A stretch of DNA of 64,000 nt from Euglena gracilis. Lineage: Eukaryota > Euglenida > Euglenophyceae > Euglenales. The stretch lies in contig CP154956.1 of assembly GCA_039621445.1 (NCBI GenBank), forward strand, positions 42,990,437 through 43,054,436, read 5' to 3'. The translations under genes were made by a program, and so were the position numbers. A model generated the notes under the pieces. The model was not told the DNA's origin and did no database searches. It saw nothing but the letters and a program-made list of their open reading frames with translations. This document shows, piece by piece, positions 34,101 through 42,700 of the stretch (within the stretch, counting starts at the first letter, position 1; each line of letters starts with the position of its first letter).

Positions 34101-36706
34101 CAGCAGGGCACCGACCAACTTCGGAAAGGCCAACCGCAAGGGAGGAAACCCCGGCCTGGCGGTGGATGCAGCTGATGTCGAAGGGGAGCACCTTCATCTC
34201 CCCGCGGAGGTTGCCGGTGCACGGCTTGGGCTGGGCGGTGCGGTCCGCCTCCGCCAGGGGGCTCTCGAGGCACCAGCACAGGACGTCCACGGTGAACTTG
34301 TCCGGGATGCCCTCCTGGGGCCAGGGCCCGCCATGTCACACAAACCCTTCACCGCCACTCCTGGTGTCCGATGATGCCTCACCGCCTGCCCACTTTTCGA
34401 TGATTGTTGGACAAGGGTATGGTATCAAGCGCAGCCCAGGAGGATTTGGGGATGTCCTATGGACACATGAACAGGTTAGCACCAGGAGGAGTGGACACAG
34501 AGGGGGGATATGGGAATGGGCGGTTGGCCTTATGAACGAATTGGTTGAAAGAACTCTATTTCTGAGCTGACCACAGGTGCCTTGCCCTTGCATCACTCGG
34601 TTGCATTCACATTTCCCCTTGGGGTCATCTGTGATGGGCCCTGGGGGGGTCACCTTGTGGAAGTTCAGGCACACCGACCAGCCATAGTCGTCCTCGCCGT
34701 CGCGGATGTGGATCAGCCGGCCGGGCTGCAGGAAGTTCAACACGTGCTCCGGGCGGCACACCACCAGGCGGACCTCCCCCGCAGGCCGCGCTGTGGCGTG
34801 ACCCGCGAAGCACCCCCCCCCCCAGATGAACCCTCCCCCTCCCCACACGCGTGGCCCCTTCCTCCAGCACGCCGCGGCCTGCCCCTCCCGCAGCTTCTCC
34901 AGCTGCTGGCGGATGCCGAAGTACTCCGCCAGCACCTCCTCGTTCTCCACCACGATGCCGTCCTTCTGCGCCTCGAGCTCCTCCACCGACTGCTGGAGTT
35001 GGGCGGCCGCGGAGGGGTACGAAGGGTTTGGTGGTGGTTTTGCGGTGACGATGAATGCGTGTGTAATGACGGTGGAATGCGTGAGCGAGTGAACGTGTGT
35101 GATGTGATCAGGGGTTTTTGTTAAGACCGGGGGGTCCCCCCCCCCACCCACCCCCTGGGGTCCCCGTCCCAGGGGACACTCACTTTCCCCCCAAAATTGG
35201 CCCAAAATCGCGAAAAATGCTAAAAATAGCACCTTTTTCAAAAATTCTCGGCGTCTTTTGCGCCAAAAATTATATACCACATCCCCGGGGGGGGGGGGCT
35301 CAGCTGGACCCAACCTCCCCCCCGGGGGGGGGGGGGTCCAAGACTAAAAAAAACCCCTGGATGTGATGTGCCACAGGTGTTGTGGCGGGGGGAGATCGGC
35401 GCCGTTGCACCGCTCCGCGGCCGGGGCCGCTGCCGCTCCACCTGGAACTGGTAGAAGGAGCGGCTGATGAGGTACTCCGGGTCCACCTCCTCCACCCGCA
35501 GCAGGTTGAGGATCATGTTGAAGCCGAGGTGGAACGCCGAGTTCAGGACGTCCGGCTTCCCCGAGGTCATCTGCTGCCCGCAGGGGCCCCCCAGGCCCAA
35601 AAAGCCACGCCCCCACCCCGGCGGAATTCGACCAGGTCAGGCGGCCTTGGAGTGCCCTGCGCCGCCCCATCCATTCCACAGGAGGAACTCCAAGGCACCC
35701 AGAGCCCACCCCGCTGGGGGGGGGGGGTGAGGCGAGGCACACGGTCAAAAGTGCCGGGCGCCACAGGCGCCCTAAGCCCAGACAAAGTCATTTTGGGCCC
35801 GTTCGCGTTGCCCCCCAGAGCGCGTGCTGGGCATTCCTTCGAAGTTGTCGAGAGAATGCGCCGTTGCGCATCAGCAGCATACATCTCTTTAAGGACCCCG
35901 GGGGGGGGGGGGTGCTGGGCTAGGGCTAGAAATTTGGGCTGGCTAGAAATTTGGGCTGGCTAGCCCCCCCCCCCCCCCCGCGGGGGGCTAGGCCCCGGCT
36001 GGACCCGAACCGGGGCGAGCTGGACTGAAATCGGAAAAATGCCCAAAAATGACCTGCAGAACACAGTTTTGAAAAAATGATGCATCTGAAACCCCCCAAA
36101 AATGCCCCAAACGCCCCCAAAACCCCATTTTTGGCCACTTTTGAACACAATTTTTCAAAAAATTTCGGCGCTTTGCGCCGAAAAATTTTGTGCTGGACCC
36201 CCAAAAAAGGGGCTGGCTAGCTGGGCTAGCAGCACCCCCCCCCCCCGGGGGGTGCTGCTGCGGCTGGGCTGGGCCCAAATCGGGGCTGGCTGCAGCCGCC
36301 CCCCCCCCCGGGGGGGGGGGGGTTCGCAAAACCTTAGAGAGATGTATGATCAGCAGCACAAGAGACGCGGCGACGCCCGTCCCCTGGGGGGCCGCTGGCC
36401 TCAGCACGTCGGGCTCCACCGCCTCGTCAATCATCAGGATGGCAATCCCGAACGGGTCCAGCCCGCGCCGCCCCGCCCGCCCGCTCATCTGGATGTACTC
36501 CCCGCTGGTCAGCCACCGGTTGGAGTCGCCGTCGAACTTCCGGGCCTGGGTGAAGATGACCGTCCGGGCCGGCATGTTGAGCCCCATGGAGAAGGTCTCC
36601 GTCGAGAACAGCACCTTGACCAGGCCCTCCTGGAATGAGGGTGGGCCGCCCTGCCCAGTGAGGGTGCCCCGGGGGTCTTAAAAGAACCCTGCGGGGGTGG
36701 GGGGTG

Positions 36707-36793
<87 letters not shown>

Positions 36794-39700
36794 CAAGACC
36801 CCCCAGGGGCCTTAGAAAAGCCCTGGGGGGTTTGGGACAGCCAAAAAAAAAGGCGGGACCCCCCAAATGGGGCCGTGCGAAAGTGTTTCCAAAAAACCCA
36901 GACCCAGACCCACCCACCCATACCCATACCTGGGCGTCCAGCCTGGGATCCCCCCCCCCAGGGTCTCGCCCCAGACCCACACACCCACCACCCCCTCTCC
37001 CCTTCTGAAGCTTGATTTGATGAGATATTGTTGACTTCTGCATCCTGATGCCTTCAGGTCGAACAATGGGCCCCAAAAATGAAGAAAATTGCCTTTTCAG
37101 GAGCGAAGACCCCACCCCCTTCTAACCCCCTCCCCCCGGTTCTTACCCAACGAGAAAAAGTGTTCCTTGGGAAGAAAGAGATGGGTCACAGGGAGTGGCG
37201 ATCTTATCAAGGAATGCTTGGTTATTATGATCATATGTGTTATTAGGATATGTGTATTTTTAAATACAGACATGTTTCTAAACACATGTATTTTTCTGCA
37301 TTTGTGTGATTCAGGCTTCTTTTTAAGACCCCCGGGGGTCCCCCCAACCACCCAGACCAGCATGGGGCTCCCCCAGGGGGGGGGACCTCCCCCCCCAAAA
37401 AATCGGGCCGTCTGGGGGCATTTCCTCAAGAATTTTCGGTGCTTTGCGCCGAACCCCGTACCTGGGCCTCCGCCCTGGGACCCTCCACCCCCCAGGGGGT
37501 CCGGCACCAGACCCACCCACCCACCCCCATCCCCCCGGGGGGGTCTTCCGACCTAAAAAGAAGCCTGGTGTGATTATGTGCTTGTGGACATTGGGGGGGA
37601 AGTTGATAATGGGGCTCTGGAACAATTGCAGAAAAAACGCGGAAAAATGCGGAAATTGCGGCTTTGGGAACGTGTACACTTCTGCTGGCCGGGACTTCGA
37701 CAAAAATTCCACAATTTTCATTTCTCAACATTGGCGTACATTTTGAGCTGTTGTCCTCATCTTTTCCAAAAAAAAACATCCAATAAACATGATTTCTGCA
37801 ATTTTAGGAACAATGATCATAAAAAGAAATAAATTTGTTGCTGAAAAATCGGAAAATGATGAAACAATTGAAGAAAGACTTGGTCTGGTAAATATCGGGG
37901 GGGGGTTAAAAAAAAACCAACAAGATGCCAAATTTTGTCAAAATCTGCATAATGGCAAATTAATTGCAAATAGCAAAAAAAAAGAGAAGCACCTGGGTTC
38001 CCTTGCAAAACGTTGAAAGAATGGCCGGAACTCATTTTGCCATCCGTTTCAGGATCCCAAATCACAACCGTATACCACATTTGTAGCCTCCCGTGGAGTT
38101 TGCCAATGGACGGTTCTGCCAATGAGTGTAAAGGATGGCCCAGCAATGGTTCAAAGAATGATCCTGTGGGTTTTGTGTGAATGGCATGTGGCAAAATTGC
38201 GGAAAGGGAAAAAATTGCGTAAAAATAGCTGTGGGAAAAAATACGGCAAACGACGGCAAACGACGGAAATTGCGGAAGTGGAAACACAGATACATCATGC
38301 ACACACACACACACGCGCGCGCACGCACACGCACGCACGCACCTACATGCATGCCCACATGCACAATGTGCTACCCCCCCCCCTGTGTCCAACGACCAGT
38401 TATGTCTGTGGTCGTTGGACATTGTCGTTGGACAGGTTCTGATCAAAAAGGTCCTTGGGGTCTGCGGGCTGGGGGAGGGCCTAGCCCCCCCACGAAGAGG
38501 TCAGATTTTCCTTTCAGTTTCAGTTTCTGCACTCCAAAAGGGTTTTGCATTTTTTTTGGAAAAATTTTGCCCAAAGAATGCCCAAATTGGCACATTTGGC
38601 CAATTTATGCCGATCAAAATGCCATGGACAGCCCAGCCAGGATTTCAATGACCTCCTTGAGGATGGGCAGCAGGCCGGAGTGGTGGATGCCGATGCCGCG
38701 CTTCAGCAGTGGCTGGATGTGCTCCACCTGCGGCAGCTTGCGGTCCTCGTCGGACAGCGCGTCCATCGCATTGTTGAACACCTCCGGGTGGCAGGGAGGC
38801 GGGTGCTGGGAGGTCGGCTGACCAGAGGTGGGTTGGGTTGGTGGGTGGGTACTCAATCCCAAGCTCCAAAGCCCATGTTGTCAGTCACTACCCCCCCCCC
38901 CCCTGGGGAGGGGTCGGCCACTCTGGAATTCAAAGGAAATTTGACCAAAAACATGAAAAAAAGGCCAAAAAAATTTCCGGCGCCTTTGGCGCCGGGTCAC
39001 TTTGCTGGTTTTTTGCCAACCCCCCCCCCCCCCCGGGGGAGGGGGTCTGGGCCAAAAACCAGCCAGTCACTCTGAAAAAAAAAACAGTCACCTACCCCCC
39101 AGTGGGGGTCGGCCAGTGACTAAGTGATTGTATGACCCCAGCCAGCTCTGCCACAGGGCTTTGGGCAAATCTGAGGCCACTTGTGTGAGAGCAAATTTTT
39201 TAATTTGTGACCCGTTTTTGTTTGTCACTCAAACCCCAGCCCAAGCAAGGGAGCGAGGTGGCCGCTGGGGTGGGTGAGCTTTGTTTCCAGCTTTGGACAA
39301 CACATGCTGGCAACCCTGTCAACGCTGGTTGTGGAGGCAGTGACTTGGTCAAGGCTTCTTTGGGCACACTGTAACTGTGCGCTGTGTGTGCAACCCCCTT
39401 ACGTTGTGCAAGTGTTTTCACGTGCAACTGTTCGAAGGGGCAAAAAATAACAACGTTCCGAAACTCGGTCTTGTGAAACCTGCATTCATGCTGTTGAAGG
39501 ATGCTCGCGAGCAGATGCTTCTGAAGCCACCTGGGGGGCTAAAAAACGTTCGAGGATGCTCAGGCTCGATCGTCCGAGCTGGAGCATCTTCCGGCAGTAA
39601 CCCCCCCCCTCCACGGCGGCCCACCGCTCTGGGCATCACCAGCTTCTTCTCGTCCTCGTCGTTCAGGTCCAGCTTGGAGAGCTGCAGCGCAAGTGCCTCG

Positions 39701-42700
39701 CATTCTTTCTTGGAGAAGGAGAAGACGATGCAGGGTGCTGGCAGAGCAGCCCGATGGTGACAATTTGGAGTCAGAGGCCGAGACAAACTTCCATTCTGAC
39801 TTGAACAAAAAAAAGGGGGTCTTGTTCCCCACTCCCATATCGGTTGGCAAAAGAGAACAGACTGACCCCGCCGGGCCACACCATCCCAGGCCCACCAAGT
39901 GACCTCCCCCCCACCCCCCTCGAAAACAGCTCAAACCCCAGAGCGGTGAATGAGGTGGGGCTGCGGGGGTGTCGTTTGCTGGCAAACCTTCTGCTAAGAT
40001 GGGCAGCCTACGCGGGAAAAAAAAACGAGAGAAAAGTCCCGGCCAAAACCCTGGCCATCGGAGGAGGAGGAGGACAGCAATGGCTGCCCCGCTGGCCCGA
40101 GCAGGACTGCCCCGGGCGACAAGGAGCGGTCCATCACCATCTTGATCAACTTGAAGATGTTGGAGCGCCCCTGCGTGGGCGGCCGCTTCTTTAGCTTCCC
40201 CCCGCCCTCCTCGTCCCGCGCCGGCTTGGCGTTGGGGCCAGAGCCGGCTGCGCTGGGCTTCACCCCACCAGACTTCTGTTTCAGGAAGGTCGCCCCCCAC
40301 CCCACCCCCTGGGCGGCGGGGGGGGGGGGGGGCTGGGTGCCAGGCAGGCAGGGAGGGGGTTTGGTTTGGTTTGGGATGGCTCTCATACGAGGCGCAGTGC
40401 CGCGGGTCAGCGTGGGCATAGCCACGCACCACGCCGCCTGCGGGCACACCCAGAGCCAGCGCCACTTGTAGAACAACGACAGGGACTGAAAAGAAAAGGA
40501 AGGGGGGGGGACGAGGGGTCGGCGTTGAACATCGTGAGGAATGAAGGGGGGCAAAGAGGCGAAGGTGGGGGTGACCACCTCATCCCAGAAATTTCTTGCC
40601 CGGTTTGCCGTGCCTTTTGACACGTTGCCCCCCTCCCGCCACGAGGAGGCTGGGCACCGCTGGGGTCTCGGTGGGAGGGAGGCAGGGAGGGGGGTAGGGT
40701 ACATTTACCCCCCCCAGGTGGTCAGGTTCTGGGGTGGTGGGTAGCCCCCCACCCACCCCCCCCCCCCCGACGCCGAAAGCCCGCAAGTCCGAAAATGGCC
40801 ATTTTCAAGGGGAAATTGGCTGGGTTGGCAGGCACCGGGGTCCAAAACCGACCCGGGGGGGGGGGGGCTTCTATGGCAGGCACCCATAGCACAATGCTCC
40901 CTGGGGTTGGCAAAAAGAAGCCTGCACCTCACCTTCCGGTCCACAACTGTCTCACCCAGACAGATGGCAGAGATCAGGCAGCGCGTGGCGCACACCAGGC
41001 GAGGCAGGTTTTTGGGAGTTGTGAGGGTGAAGAACCTGGGAGCTCACTCCCCGGGTTCTCGGCGGTCGCACCAGAATCGAGAGAACCCACAGCCCTTGGA
41101 AGTAATGGAAACAGTCCAAGCTCTGATCGGCGTCGGTGTCGCCGCCCATGGACACCATCGCCCGCTTGAAATTCTCGTCCTTGAACGATCCCGTCTCATC
41201 GACAATGCAGTAGATGCCCTCAGCCCCTGCGGGGTAGACGTAGTGCTGCAGCGGGGTGGGCCGGTAGTCGGTGTACACCACCCGGCACTTCTGCCCTGGA
41301 TGCAGGATATAGCACGCATATAGGATGCAGATGGGCAACCAACAGCACAGATGGGAAATAGGAAGGGGGAAAGAGGGTGAGGGGTATTGAACAGTGGCCA
41401 ACAGTGGCAGTTTTTTGAGGCTTGGGCCTCAAAAAAATTGGCTGCGAAAAAAACTGGCCCTGGAAAAATTTGTCGCCTCCGCCAAAATGGTACAAATTAT
41501 TTGGTGGTCTTGGGCAAAACTGTCCGAAAATTGGCGCATCGGGGAATAAAGCCCATGGTGAAACAAACTGGAGGGCCTCTGAAGAAGGGCCTCTTACTTT
41601 TTTTGAGATGCCAATGTCATGATTCCTAATTTGAAATTAGAAAATTTGGACGCTTGGTTGGTAATTCTTAATTTGACTCCAAAATTCTAATTTGATTAAC
41701 ACCATCTCGCTCGCATCAATGGAAAAAATGGAGGAAATTTTCGGGAAAATGGGAGGAACAATTCAGTGGTATCGGCCCAAAAAAAAAGGAAAAATTTGTG
41801 GGATTTCGTTCCACTAATGCGCCACTCAATCCCGCACAGCTCCAAATCCCCCTTTCCCCGCTAGCTCAGAGGGTTAATGATATGAATATCTGATAATTCA
41901 CAATTATGTGATAGGGTGAGGTGGGAAGCTAACCACACGACCATTTCCAACTCATCTTTTGTGGCGCGTGGCCATCAAATCATCATTCGTGCCAAAACCT
42001 GGCTGGGTGGATCCGCTCGATCCAGTCCGCAAACTCGACGGCGTTGGGGATCGTGGCGGAGAGGAAGACGGGGCCAGAGAGCGGTCCCCCCCCCCCATAC
42101 AGGTTTGCCTGCATACGGGTGAGGCTGGGGCTGGGACCGCCCCTGGGTGTATTGCACCGCGTCGGGGAGGAGGATAATGGTCTCCTCCCACACGACACCG
42201 CGGTGCTTGTCGCGCATGTAGTGGATCTCGTCGAAGATGACGCAGCCGACCTCCCGCAGCATCTCGTTGCCGCGGTACAGCATGCTGCGCAGGATCTCCG
42301 TCGTCATGATGAGGCAGTCCGCGTTGGGGTTGATGGTGACGTCTCCCGTCAACCCTCAGGCAAAGGCTTTATGGTGTGGCAAACAAGAAGCGACCTTCGG
42401 GGGGGGATTAATATCAGAGGCATTCGGAAAAATTGCAGAAAATTTGCGGAAAATTTGCGGAAAATTTGCGGAAATTTGATATCGGGAATATACACATTTC
42501 TGCTGGCGGGGACTACTGGAGGGAAAATTTTCACAAATTTGGTCATTTTGCAACATACACGCAAGTTTTGAGCTGGTATTGATGCTTTTTTTCCAAACAA
42601 AAAGGTGCAAAAGCATGATTTTTGTGATTTTGGGAACATGCTGATTCTGGAAATATGGTATTTCTGGGTGAAAAATCCGAAAACGGCAAAAAAATCGCTG

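Noticed and set aside
36509-37115. Arg-Glu and Ser-Leu repeat ORFs
   Set aside because: Translations of the (TC)n microsatellite in Mtr4 intron 9.
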